DNA of 64,000 nt. It comes from Corynebacterium auris (GTDB lineage: Bacteria > Actinomycetota > Actinomycetes > Mycobacteriales > Mycobacteriaceae). The stretch spans positions 2,101,275 through 2,165,274 of the forward strand of contig NZ_CP047047.1 of NCBI RefSeq assembly GCF_030408575.1, written 5' to 3'. The stretch's first letter is position 1. Every line of letters starts with the position of its first letter. Positions 43,362 through 50,786 of the stretch are shown here, piece by piece. The notes beneath the pieces were generated by a model. It made no database searches. It was not told the origin of the DNA and saw only the letters and a program-made list of their open reading frames with translations. The translations under genes were made by a program, and so were the position numbers.

Positions 43362-44663
43362 ATGAGCACTCAGAAGGACGAGCCCACCGGATCGACAGAA
43401 TCCCCGAAAAAGAAGACTCAGGCGAAAAAGCCGCTGCGCAAGCACCGCCACTTCGACCAGGCGGACAAGCTGAAGAACGTCTTTTACGACATCCGCGGCC
43501 CCGTGAGCGCCACCGCTGAGGAGATGGAACGCGACGGCCACACCATCCTCAAGCTCAACACCGGCAACCCGGCCATCTTCGGCTTCGACGCCCCCGACGT
43601 CATCATGCGCGACATGATCGCGGCTCTTCCGACGTCGCAGGGCTATTCGACGTCGAAAGGCATCATCCCGGCGCGGCGCGCGATTGTCACCCGCTACGAG
43701 GTGATCGAGGACTTCCCCCACTTCGACATCGACGACGTCTACCTGGGCAACGGCGTCTCCGAGCTCATCACGATGTGCACGCAGGCGCTGCTCAACAACG
43801 ACGACGAGATCCTCATCCCCGCCCCCGACTACCCGCTGTGGACGGCCGCCTCCACGCTCGCGGGCGGCAAGGCCGTGCACTACCTGTGCGACGAGGAGGA
43901 CAACTGGAACCCCTCGCTGGAGGACATCCGCTCCAAGGTCACGCCCAAGACCAAGGCCATCGTGGTGATCAACCCGAATAACCCAACCGGCGCCGTCTAC
44001 TCTCGCGAGACGCTGGAGGGCATCGCCGAGATCGCCCGCGAAAACGAGCTGGTGGTCTTCGCCGACGAGATCTACGACCGCGTCCTCTACGACGACGCCG
44101 AGCACATCTCCATGGCGGAGGTGGGCCCCGACCTGGTCACCGTCACCTTCAACGGCCTGTCCAAGGCCTACCGCGTCTGCGGCTACCGCGCCGGCTGGAT
44201 GATCATTACCGGCCCGCGCCGCCGCGCCAAGGGCTTCATCGAGGGCCTCGACCTGCTGTCCGGCACCCGCCTGTGCTCGAACGTGCCGGGCCAGCACGCC
44301 ATCCAGGTGGCGCTCGGTGGGCGCCAGTCGATCTACCAGCTCACCGGGCAGGGGGGCCGACTCAAGGAGCAGCGCGACATCACGGTGCAGAAGCTGCGCG
44401 AGATCCCCGGCGTCTCCGTCGTCGAGCCGAAGGGGGCGCTCTACGCCTTCCCCAAGATCGACACCGAGATGTACAACATCCACGACGACGAGCGCTTCAT
44501 GCTGGACCTGCTCAAGTCCGAGAAGATCCTCATGGTCCAGGGCACCGGCTTCAACTACCCCACCCCGGACCACTTCCGCGTGGTCACCCTCCCGTGGGCC
44601 TCGCAGCTGGAAAACGCCATCGAGCGCCTCGGCAACTTCCTCAGCGACTACCACCAGCACTAG
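43362..44663 (+). CDS. alaT: Alanine/valine aminotransferase, AlaT type
   Basis: A 433-residue fold-type I PLP aminotransferase making alanine from pyruvate, with glutamate or valine as donor. Conserved elements are LNTGNPAIFGFDAPD, the NPNNPTGAVYS motif, FADEIYDRVLYDD, the PLP lysine in NGLSKAYRVCGYRAGW, and the terminal Arg in DHFRVVTLPW. The N-terminal 30 residues are basic and disordered. ATG at 43362 lies 8 nt after a TAGTAT -10, indicating a leaderless transcript. A palindromic repeat begins 11 nt after the stop and may terminate transcription. Confidence 0.88.
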   Translation: MSTQKDEPTGSTESPKKKTQAKKPLRKHRHFDQADKLKNVFYDIRGPVSATAEEMERDGHTILKLNTGNPAIFGFDAPDVIMRDMIAALPTSQGYSTSKGIIPARRAIVTRYEVIEDFPHFDIDDVYLGNGVSELITMCTQALLNNDDEILIPAPDYPLWTAASTLAGGKAVHYLCDEEDNWNPSLEDIRSKVTPKTKAIVVINPNNPTGAVYSRETLEGIAEIARENELVVFADEIYDRVLYDDAEHISMAEVGPDLVTVTFNGLSKAYRVCGYRAGWMIITGPRRRAKGFIEGLDLLSGTRLCSNVPGQHAIQVALGGRQSIYQLTGQGGRLKEQRDITVQKLREIPGVSVVEPKGALYAFPKIDTEMYNIHDDERFMLDLLKSEKILMVQGTGFNYPTPDHFRVVTLPWASQLENAIERLGNFLSDYHQH

Positions 44664-44673
44664 CACTCTCGGT

Positions 44674-44738
44674 AAGAACTAAACGGCAAGAATCCGCTTC
44701 CGGTGGAGAAATTGTGGGATTCTTGCCCTTTTGTTCTT
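44674..44738. repeat. Palindromic repeat family, copy 2
   Basis: AAGAACTAAACGGCAAGAAT (with CC, 44674-44695) is the reverse complement of 44717-44738 in 20 of 22 positions, with a 21-nt loop. Same arms as copies at 4811 and 45715. It lies downstream of alaT and directly upstream of the DUF559-like gene. Confidence 0.8.
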
Positions 44739-44811
44739 CACGTGAAGGGGTTATCCACAGCCCTGCCCCCGGCGCGTGGCCCGCCAGGCCCCCAGCGGCA
44801 ATGATGTCGGC

Positions 44812-45711
44812 ATGGGGTTTGAGAATGTGGGGGATGTGGCGGCGCTGCTCACGGACACGCGTCGGCTGACCAGACACGACCAGAGCATGCGGCTGCGCCT
44901 GGCGCAGCACGAATACCACTTCGCGGCGCCAACCCAAGCTGTGCCGCGCGACATCTGGGATGGCCTGCCGCACTGGCAGAAGCAGAACCTGAAGGCGATC
45001 GCGACGGGCCGCAGCATGACGAAGGGGGTGCTCGTCGGGCGTTCCGCCGCGCGCGTGACAGGGATCCCGGTCATCGCGCTGAGCGACGAGGTGCCCGAAG
45101 CCGCTGTGCCCTCGGGCGGTGTCCCCTCGGCCAAGTGGCGCATCCCGGGCGTCCGCTACCGGAAGGCCGGCCTCGGCAGCGACGAGATTCTTCAGGTACA
45201 TGGGGTTCGGGCCACCACGCCGGCGAGGACCTGCATTGACATCGCGCGCTACCACGGCTTTGTCGAGGGGCTCATTGCCACGGACGCGGCGCTGCGCGAC
45301 TTCGCGCTCACGGCAGCGGACATGCGCTGGCACCTCGAACGAATGGGGCGGTGCAGGGGCAAACGCGAGGTGCTCCGCGTGTTGGAGCACGCCTGCCTAA
45401 ACGCGGATTCGCCCCTGGAGAGCTGGTTCCGCGGCGTGCTCATCGAGCGCGGCGTCACGGGATGGACTTTCCAGGCCCCCATCGCAGGGTATCGCGCCGA
45501 TTTCCTCTTCGACGACTGCTTCGTCCTCGAGATCGACGGCCGTTCAAAGTACGCCCAGGCGCCGCACGACGTCCTCATGCGGGAGCGCGATCGGGAGCGG
45601 GCGCTGCTCAACCGCGGCTTCACCGTCCGGCGCGTCTATTTTGAGGACATGCTCCGCGACATGGACGCCGTGCTGCGGATGGTCGAGGCAGTGCGCTCCT
45701 CACGCGCTTAA
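44812..45711 (+). CDS. AbiEi/DUF559-type protein (endonuclease-like C-terminal domain)
   Basis: About 299 residues from the ATG at 44812; an in-frame GTG at 44776 would add 12 residues. The N-terminal half resembles the AbiEi-type antitoxin/transcriptional domain found in many actinobacterial proteins (SAARVTGIPVIALSDEV... TTPARTCIDIARYHGFVEGLIATDAALR). The C-terminal part is DUF559-like, of the very-short-patch/restriction endonuclease fold (NADSPLESWFRGVLIERG... YRADFLFDDCFVLEIDGRSKY... RERDRERALLNRGFTVRRVYFEDM), with the D...ExD pattern expected of a PD-(D/E)xK nuclease. No toxin partner is adjacent. It is bracketed by two copies of a palindromic repeat, suggesting movement as a unit, or coincidence. 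Its cellular role is unknown. Confidence 0.75.
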   Translation: MGFENVGDVAALLTDTRRLTRHDQSMRLRLAQHEYHFAAPTQAVPRDIWDGLPHWQKQNLKAIATGRSMTKGVLVGRSAARVTGIPVIALSDEVPEAAVPSGGVPSAKWRIPGVRYRKAGLGSDEILQVHGVRATTPARTCIDIARYHGFVEGLIATDAALRDFALTAADMRWHLERMGRCRGKREVLRVLEHACLNADSPLESWFRGVLIERGVTGWTFQAPIAGYRADFLFDDCFVLEIDGRSKYAQAPHDVLMRERDRERALLNRGFTVRRVYFEDMLRDMDAVLRMVEAVRSSRA

Positions 45712-45714
45712 ACG

Positions 45715-45781
45715 CAAGAACGAAAGGGTAAGAATCCACCGTTCCGGCCTCCGGGGGCGGATTCTTGCCGTTTCGTTCTTG
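45715..45781. repeat. Palindromic repeat family, copy 3
   Basis: The left arm at 45715-45737 (CAAGAACGAAAGGGTAAGAA plus TCC) pairs with 45759-45781 in 21 of 23 positions, with a 21-nt loop rich in G+C. It lies 3 nt after the stop of the DUF559-like gene and 11 nt beyond the converging ugd stop, a natural place for a bidirectional terminator. Confidence 0.8.
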
Positions 45782-45792
45782 TCCTGGGGGTC

Positions 45793-47109
45793 TTAGCCCC
45801 GCCCGAGCGCGCGCACGGTCCACCCAGCCGCGCGCCACGCGTCGATATCCAGAACGTTGCGGGCGTCGATAAGCACTCGCTTATCGACGTCTCCCCCCAC
45901 CGCCACGGGGTCCATCCGGCGGAACTCCTGCCACTCCGTGGCGAGGATGACGAGCTCGGCGCCGGACAGGGCGTCGTCAAGCGATGCCGCGTAATCGAGC
46001 GTGGGGAAGACGCGGCGGGCGTTATCCATGGCTTGCGGGTCGTAGACGCGCACGGCGGCCCCGGCGAGCGAGAGCTGGCCGGCCACCGCCAGCGCAGGCG
46101 AATCGCGCACGTCGTCCGAGTTCGGCTTGAACGCCGCCCCCAGCACTGTGACGCGCCGGCCGATCAGCGAACCGAGCTCCTCGCGCGCGATGTCCACCAC
46201 GCGCTCGCGGCGGCGCATGTTGATGGCGTCGACCTCGCGCAGGAACGTCAGCGCCTGGTCGGCGCCCACCTCGCCGGCGCGCGCCATGAAGGCGCGGATG
46301 TCCTTGGGCAGGCAGCCGCCGCCGAAGCCCAGGCCCGCGCCGAGGAACTTGCGCCCGATGCGCTCGTCGTGGCCGATGGCGTCGGCCAACTGGGTCACGT
46401 CCGCGCCGACGATCTCGCAGACCTCGCTGACCGCGTTGATAAACGAGATCTTCGTGGCCAAAAACGCGTTCGCCGCCACCTTGACCAGCTCGGCGGTCTG
46501 CAGGTCCGTGACGATGAAGGGGGTTTCTTTACCCAGGGGCACCGCGTAAATCTCGCGGGCCACCTCCTCCGCGCGGGAGCTGCCGGCGCGGGTGCCCACG
46601 ACAATCCGGTCGGGCTCGATGGTGTCCTTGACGGCGTAGCCCTCGCGCAGAAACTCCGGGTTCCACGCGACCTCCACGCTCGCGCCCGGCCGCACCAGGC
46701 CGTCCGCGCGCTCCTGCAGCGCAGCCGCCGTACCCACCGGCACCGTCGACTTGCCCAAGATGAGGTGGTCGCCCTCCAGCAGCGGGACGAGGTCGTCGAT
46801 GACGGCCTCGACGTAGCGCGTATCCGCCGCGTACGAGCCGCGCTGCTGCGGCGTACCCACGCCGACGAAGTGCACGGTGGCGAACTCGGCGGCGCGCCGG
46901 TAGTCGGTGGTGAAATCCAGGCGGCCGGCCGCGATATTGCGCTCCAGCACCTCCGGCAGGCCCGGCTCATAGAACGGAACCTCGCCGGCTTTCAACCGCG
47001 AAATCTTGCTTTCATCCACGTCCACGCCCAGCACCTCGTGGCCGAGCTCGGCCATGCAGGCGGCGTGGGTCGCACCGAGGTACCCGGTGCCGATAACCGT
47101 CATACGCAT
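45793..47109 (-). CDS. udgA: UDP-glucose 6-dehydrogenase
   Basis: About 438 residues. The enzyme oxidises UDP-glucose twice to UDP-glucuronate for cell-surface glycans. Visible are the Rossmann motif TVIGTGYLGATHAACMAELGHEV, the catalytic Cys in GFGGGCLPKD, the substrate loop ELVKVAANAFLATKISFINAV, and the C-terminal UDP-binding domain. The ATG at 47109 (MRMTVIGTGYLG) is preferred; starts at 47121 or 47103 are possible. It converges with the DUF559-like gene across repeat copy 3 and follows dcd on the same strand by 44 nt. Confidence 0.92.
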   Translation of the reverse strand: MRMTVIGTGYLGATHAACMAELGHEVLGVDVDESKISRLKAGEVPFYEPGLPEVLERNIAAGRLDFTTDYRRAAEFATVHFVGVGTPQQRGSYAADTRYVEAVIDDLVPLLEGDHLILGKSTVPVGTAAALQERADGLVRPGASVEVAWNPEFLREGYAVKDTIEPDRIVVGTRAGSSRAEEVAREIYAVPLGKETPFIVTDLQTAELVKVAANAFLATKISFINAVSEVCEIVGADVTQLADAIGHDERIGRKFLGAGLGFGGGCLPKDIRAFMARAGEVGADQALTFLREVDAINMRRRERVVDIAREELGSLIGRRVTVLGAAFKPNSDDVRDSPALAVAGQLSLAGAAVRVYDPQAMDNARRVFPTLDYAASLDDALSGAELVILATEWQEFRRMDPVAVGGDVDKRVLIDARNVLDIDAWRAAGWTVRALGRG

Positions 47110-47153
47110 GCGACCCATCATCGCACGCGGGCGGGCACTTCGCCGGGGGAGGA

Positions 47154-47717
47154 TCAGCGGAAGTTGAGGTACGCCTTCGAGGGCGTCGGGCCCCGCTGTC
47201 CCTGGTACTTCGAGCCCAGCGAGCCGCTGCCGTAGGGCACCTCCGCCGCGGACGTCATGCGGAACAGAGCGAGCTGGCCCACCTTCATGCCGGGCCAGAG
47301 GGTGATCGGCAGGTTGGCCACGTTAGACAGCTCGAGGGTGATGTAGCCCGAAAAGCCGGGGTCGATGAACCCCGCGGTGGAGTGCGTCAACAGGCCAAGC
47401 CTGCCCAGCGAACTCTTGCCCTCGAGGCGCCCGGCCAGGTCGTTGGGCAGCGTGAACTTCTCCAGCGTGGAGCCGAGCACGAACTCACCCGGGTGGAGGA
47501 CGAACGCCTCCCCCTCCGGCACCTCGACCAGCGTGGTCAGGTCTTCCATCTCACGCTTCGGGTCGATGTGGGTGTACTTCGAGTTGTTGAACACCCGGAA
47601 GAACCGGTCCATGCGCACGTCCACGGACGACGGCTGCACCAGCTGCGCGTCGTAGGGTTCGATGCCCAGGCGCCCTGCGGCGAGGGCGCCGCGGATGTCA
47701 CGGTCTGAAAGAAGCAC
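47154..47717 (-). CDS. dcd: dCTP deaminase, probably bifunctional dCTP deaminase/dUTPase
   Basis: A 187-residue trimeric enzyme of pyrimidine deoxynucleotide metabolism. The catalytic segment reads [35 protein letters not shown], where Glu is the general base. The [11 protein letters not shown] form is that of the bifunctional mycobacterial/methanococcal enzymes, which convert dCTP directly to dUMP, instead of the HVTAHRIDPGW form of monofunctional E. coli Dcd. The C-terminal [17 protein letters not shown] closes over the active site. ATG at 47717. Next to tRNA-Gly, as in other corynebacteria. Confidence 0.93.
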   Translation of the reverse strand: MLLSDRDIRGALAAGRLGIEPYDAQLVQPSSVDVRMDRFFRVFNNSKYTHIDPKREMEDLTTLVEVPEGEAFVLHPGEFVLGSTLEKFTLPNDLAGRLEGKSSLGRLGLLTHSTAGFIDPGFSGYITLELSNVANLPITLWPGMKVGQLALFRMTSAAEVPYGSGSLGSKYQGQRGPTPSKAYLNFR

Positions 47718-47782
47718 GTCGCTCAGTGTAGCCGGAGGCCGTTTTCGTCTGCGCGCGGCCGGGTGCTAACATTGCCTGCATT

Positions 47783-47856
47783 GTCGGCGTAGTTTAGTGG
47801 TAGAACATCAGCTTCCCAAGCTGAGAGTGCGAGTTCGATTCTCGTCGCCGGCTCCA
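47783..47856 (+). tRNA. tRNA-Gly (CCC anticodon)
   Basis: 74 nt including encoded CCA. The acceptor stem GTCGGCG/CGCCGGC pairs with one G-T wobble. The anticodon stem-loop TCAGC-TTCCCAA-GCTGA gives anticodon CCC (reads GGG). The T arm has TTCGATT and the D arm TAGTGGTAG. Discriminator T. Confidence 0.95.
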
Positions 47857-47858
47857 CC

Positions 47859-47882
47859 CCCCCGCAGCTCAGCGGGGGTTTT
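47859..47882 (+). terminator. Intrinsic terminator after tRNA-Gly
   Basis: CCCCCGC-AGCTCA-GCGGGGG followed by TTTT, starting 3 nt after the CCA end. Confidence 0.88.
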
Positions 47883-47919
47883 CTACGTTCGGCAAAGGCC
47901 GCTTGTTAGGCTGCGACAC

Positions 47920-48481
47920 ATGAGTACTCGCCCCGCCACGCGCTGTGGGCGCTGGCGCTGTTCCTCCTCGCCGCCGCCGTGCTCTGGGCCGGTTTCGCGC
48001 GGCGCTGCGGCTGGGGCCTGCGCGAGCTCGGCTTCACGACGCCCACCCGCCCTTTTGGCACCTCATGTGGTGGGCCCCTCTGTCGATTCTGCTGGCGGCG
48101 CTGGGCGCGTCGTTGCTCGGCCCGCTGGTCGGCGCCGAGCCGGAGAGCGCGGCCATCGACGAGGGTTTCCGCCTGGGCCCGGTGGCGGGCGTGGTCATCT
48201 TTGCAGGTGCCGCGCTTCTCGCGCCGTTTTTCGAGGAGATCCTCTTCCTCCGGGTCATGCTGGACTGGCTGGCCACCCTCATGCGGATGTGGGCGGCGGC
48301 GGTGATTGTCACAGTGGTGTTCACCGCGATGCACGGCTCCCTGTCAGTGATGGCCTACATCATCTTTTTCGCCACCTCACTGGTGCTAGCCCGGCTGTGG
48401 TTTTCCAGCTTGTGGGCAACGTTCATCCTCCACGCGGTGGACAACACGCTGGTTACAACGATTGCGCTGGCCGCGCTCTAA
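47920..48481 (+). pseudogene. CPBP-family intramembrane protease, two frameshifts
   Basis: A CPBP (CaaX protease/bacteriocin-processing) membrane protein read in three frames. The ATG at 47920, 7 nt after a TAGGCT -10 box, opens frame 1. From about 47934 the coding signal (ALWALALFLLAAAVLWAGF...) is in frame 3. From about 48052 it is in frame 2 (PPFWHLMWWAPLSILLAALG...), which carries the catalytic FFEEILFLR, FTAMHG and FILHAVDN motifs and ends at 48481. Adding one C to each of two C-runs (near 47935 and 48048) restores a continuous protein of about 187 residues. Either a real, recently inactivated gene or two homopolymer sequencing errors. The stop overlaps the converging gene by 4 nt. Confidence 0.75.
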
Positions 48482-49026
48482 GCGGTGCAGGGCGTGATCG
48501 GGGTGCCGGACACCCAGGCGCTGACCTCACCCCGGACGACCTTCCACCTCGGGTTGTAGTGTGTTACCCCCTCCAGCGCGGCGGCGTCGTGGAAGTACAC
48601 CGCGATGATGCCGGTGGGCGAGACCAACTCGGCGAGCGCGCCCTCGGCGCGCGCGAAGCTCACGGGCACCCAGTCCTCGGCGGGGCCGTTGCCCGCCTTC
48701 AGCATCGGGCCCCAGTGCGGGCAGTGGCCGGCGGCGGTCAGGGTGCACTCGGACGCGGGAACCCTGGCGCGCGGGGTGGTCACGACGGGCAGGAGGATGA
48801 CGTCGCCACGCTGCGTGCGCACGGCGTTGCGCGTGGGCGAGTAGTCGAAGCCGCCGACGATCTCGCGGACGAAGAACATCGCGGCAAGGGCGGAATCGAA
48901 CTCCCGCACCTCGGCGGCCGAATCCGTGGTGAAGGTGACCGTGGCCGCGTCGAGGTTGCCGAAGGTGGCGGGGGTCCAGTCGTCGGGAAGCCCGGCGGGC
49001 AGGAATGAGGACATGTCGAGGGACAT
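48478..49026 (-). CDS. Uncharacterised protein under a SAM-riboswitch-like leader
   Basis: A 182-residue soluble protein with no signal peptide, membrane helix or family motif that I recognise (begins MSLDMSSFLPAGLPDDWTPATFGNLD; contains HCPHWGPMLKAG and ends in TPITPCTA). Three Cys and several His/Asp are scattered without a clear metal site. The ATG at 49026 has AGGAG 8 nt upstream. What stands out is its control region: a near-consensus promoter with a McbR-type operator in its spacer, and a 140-nt leader that folds like a SAM-IV-class riboswitch. Both respond to methionine-cycle metabolites in known systems, so a role in methionine/SAM metabolism or methyl-donor stress is a reasonable inference; the biochemical function is unknown. 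Confidence 0.7.
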   Translation of the reverse strand: MSLDMSSFLPAGLPDDWTPATFGNLDAATVTFTTDSAAEVREFDSALAAMFFVREIVGGFDYSPTRNAVRTQRGDVILLPVVTTPRARVPASECTLTAAGHCPHWGPMLKAGNGPAEDWVPVSFARAEGALAELVSPTGIIAVYFHDAAALEGVTHYNPRWKVVRGEVSAWVSGTPITPCTA

Positions 49027-49077
49027 GAATTTTCTCCTGAGTGAATCGCTCTTCCGGCGCGCGGTCGCAGCGTCGGC

Positions 49078-49148
49078 CGATCTTCTCCCGGGGGCACCGT
49101 GCGCGATGTGCGCGGTTGCCAGCCGACGTGCCGGGAGGCATGGGATCG
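49078..49148 (-). promoter_or_regulatory. SAM-IV-like riboswitch candidate
   Basis: Minus-strand leader of the unknown gene. P1 is CGATC (49148-49144) with GATCG (49082-49078). CTCCCGG (49137-49131) can pair with CCGGGAG (49091-49085), the position of the SAM-IV pseudoknot. The SAM-binding core CTGGCAACC (GGCAACC at 49120-49114) is followed by a GCGC/GCGC hairpin and then GGTGCC (49098-49093) and CCCGGGAGAAGATC, very close to the conserved ending of SAM-IV aptamers. No k-turn or P4 is seen, excluding classic SAM-I. A downstream GCCGAC can pair with GTCGGC inside the aptamer, a possible switch. Confidence 0.7.
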
Positions 49149-49172
49149 TCGGTCTTCTGGATCGTGCAGCCG

Positions 49173-49201
49173 AGAATACTAGACAGCTTGGTCTATGTCA
49201 A
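49173..49201 (-). promoter_or_regulatory. Promoter with McbR-type operator in the spacer
   Basis: Minus strand: TTGACA (49201-49196), a 17-nt spacer, TATTCT (49178-49173). The spacer contains TAGACCAAGCTGTCTA (49195-49180), an exact TAGAC-N6-GTCTA match. Transcription should start near 49166. Confidence 0.8.
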
Positions 49202-49263
49202 CGCCCGGGCGAGGACAGGCCCGCAAGGTGCGGGACACCGCCGGAAACACGCGGTCAGAAACG

Positions 49264-49295
49264 AAAAAGCCGCGCCTGCCATAGCGGGGCGCGGC
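49264..49295 (-). terminator. Intrinsic terminator of the YjiH gene
   Basis: GCCGCGCC (49269-49276) pairs perfectly with GGCGCGGC (49288-49295); on the minus strand a TTTTT run (49268-49264) follows. It begins 16 nt beyond the stop at 49311. Confidence 0.85.
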
Positions 49296-49310
49296 GATTC
49301 GGGCGCGCGG

Positions 49311-50663
49311 CTAGAACAGCAGGTGCGCGATCGGGGTCGCGATGAGGATGGTCAGCGCGACGCGCTCGAACCAGATGACCACCAGGTGCCAGATCTTCAC
49401 CGGGATCTTCGTGGCCATGATGCAGGGCACCATCGCGGAGAAGAAGATGATTGCGGAGACCGCGACAACACCGATGACGAACTTGAGCACCATGGAATCC
49501 GCCCCCGCGACGGCCGTGGCGGGGAGGAACATCTCCGCGATACCCATGGCTGCCGCCTTGCCGGCCAGCAGCGGCTCCGGCAGCTGCACAAGCCAGGCGA
49601 AGGGGTAGAACAGGACACCGAGCCACTCGAAGACTGGGGTGAAGCGGGCGAGCAGCAGGCCGATCAGGCCGACCGACAGGATCGAGGGCACGATCGCCGC
49701 GGCGAGGCGCACCCCGTCGCGGAGGTTCTGCCACACCAAGGCGGGCAGGGAGGGCACGCGCTCGAGGACCTCCAGCGCGGCGTTCCAGGCGGCTTTGAGG
49801 CGGTTGCCGGTCACCGGCTTCTCCGGGTCCGGGGTCGCTCCCGGGTAGTACTCGTCCGGGATGGCGCGCAGCGGCGGCAGGTGCACGGTAATCGCCGTCA
49901 CCACGAACGTGACCACCAGGGTCACCCAGAAGTAGGTTCCCCAGTGCTCCATGAGGTCGAGCTGCTTAGCGACGATGACCATGAACGCCGCGGATACCGT
50001 CGAAAAGCCGGTGGCGATGATGGATGCCTCGCGCGCGGTGTAACCGCCCTGCTGGTAAACGCGGTCGGTGACGAGGATGCCCAGCGAGTAGGAGCCGACG
50101 AAGGAGGCCACCGCGTCGATCGCGGAGCGCCCCGGGGTGCGCCACAGCGGGCGCATGACAGGCTGCATGAGCACGCCCACGAACTCGAGGAGGCCGAAGC
50201 CGATGAGGAAGGCGAGGAACGCGCCACCGATGGGCACGATGAGGCCGACGGGCACCGCGATCTTCTCCCAGAGGAAGGGCACGAGGTCCTCTTCGCCCAG
50301 CACCCACGGCAGGGCGTTGAGCACGGTGAGAAGCGCCACGACGAGCCCGAAGACGTTGAGGACGGCGAAGGTGGCCTTCAGCGGGCCCTCCCGCCACGTC
50401 CGGCCGGCCGCGGTGCGCCAGACGCCGTAGCCTGCCAGGGCCAGGATGAGCCAGGGCACGACGGCGCCGAGGTTGTCGCGGATGAAGGTGACCATGTGAT
50501 CCAGGGGGATCGACTGCTTTTCCTTGTAGGTCACCGGGAAGAAGAACACGAAGGCGCCGATGGCGCTGTACACGAACATGCGCCACACGCCCTTCGGGCG
50601 CGGGCGGGCGGCCGGGCTGTCGTCGCTATTGGACGAGGCCACGACGGAGTCGATGGTGGTCAC
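49311..50663 (-). CDS. YjiH family membrane protein (nucleoside-recognition domain transporter)
   Basis: A 450-residue polytopic membrane protein with about ten helices. The segments VASFVGSYSLGILVTDRVYQQGGYTAREASIIATGFSTVSAAFM and the late FLPATAVAGADSMVLKFVIGVVAVSAIIFFSAMVPCIMAT are typical of YjiH/nucleoside-recognition (gate) domain proteins, whose substrates are poorly defined. I chose the GTG at 50663 because GGGAGG lies 8 nt upstream; this removes an unsupported N-terminal extension present in the open frame. Flanked by its own terminator. Function beyond transport is not assigned. Confidence 0.82.
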   Translation of the reverse strand: MTTIDSVVASSNSDDSPAARPRPKGVWRMFVYSAIGAFVFFFPVTYKEKQSIPLDHMVTFIRDNLGAVVPWLILALAGYGVWRTAAGRTWREGPLKATFAVLNVFGLVVALLTVLNALPWVLGEEDLVPFLWEKIAVPVGLIVPIGGAFLAFLIGFGLLEFVGVLMQPVMRPLWRTPGRSAIDAVASFVGSYSLGILVTDRVYQQGGYTAREASIIATGFSTVSAAFMVIVAKQLDLMEHWGTYFWVTLVVTFVVTAITVHLPPLRAIPDEYYPGATPDPEKPVTGNRLKAAWNAALEVLERVPSLPALVWQNLRDGVRLAAAIVPSILSVGLIGLLLARFTPVFEWLGVLFYPFAWLVQLPEPLLAGKAAAMGIAEMFLPATAVAGADSMVLKFVIGVVAVSAIIFFSAMVPCIMATKIPVKIWHLVVIWFERVALTILIATPIAHLLF

Positions 50664-50786
50664 GGCGGATACCTCCCTCACGTGGTCGCTGGATGGGGTT
50701 GGGATGTAACTTAGCCAACACTTTCCAGCGGCACATGAGGCAAAACACACCGTGTGTCTGGTATACGAGACCAGTGGCGTGACTAG

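Noticed and set aside
44776..45711. Complete type IV toxin-antitoxin pair
   Set aside because: An AbiEi-like N-terminal region is present, but no adjacent AbiEii-type nucleotidyltransferase toxin is encoded on either side.
49078..49148. Classic SAM-I (S-box) riboswitch
   Set aside because: The k-turn (GAGGGA region) and the P4 helix between P3 and P1 are missing; the layout fits SAM-IV/SAM-I-IV better.
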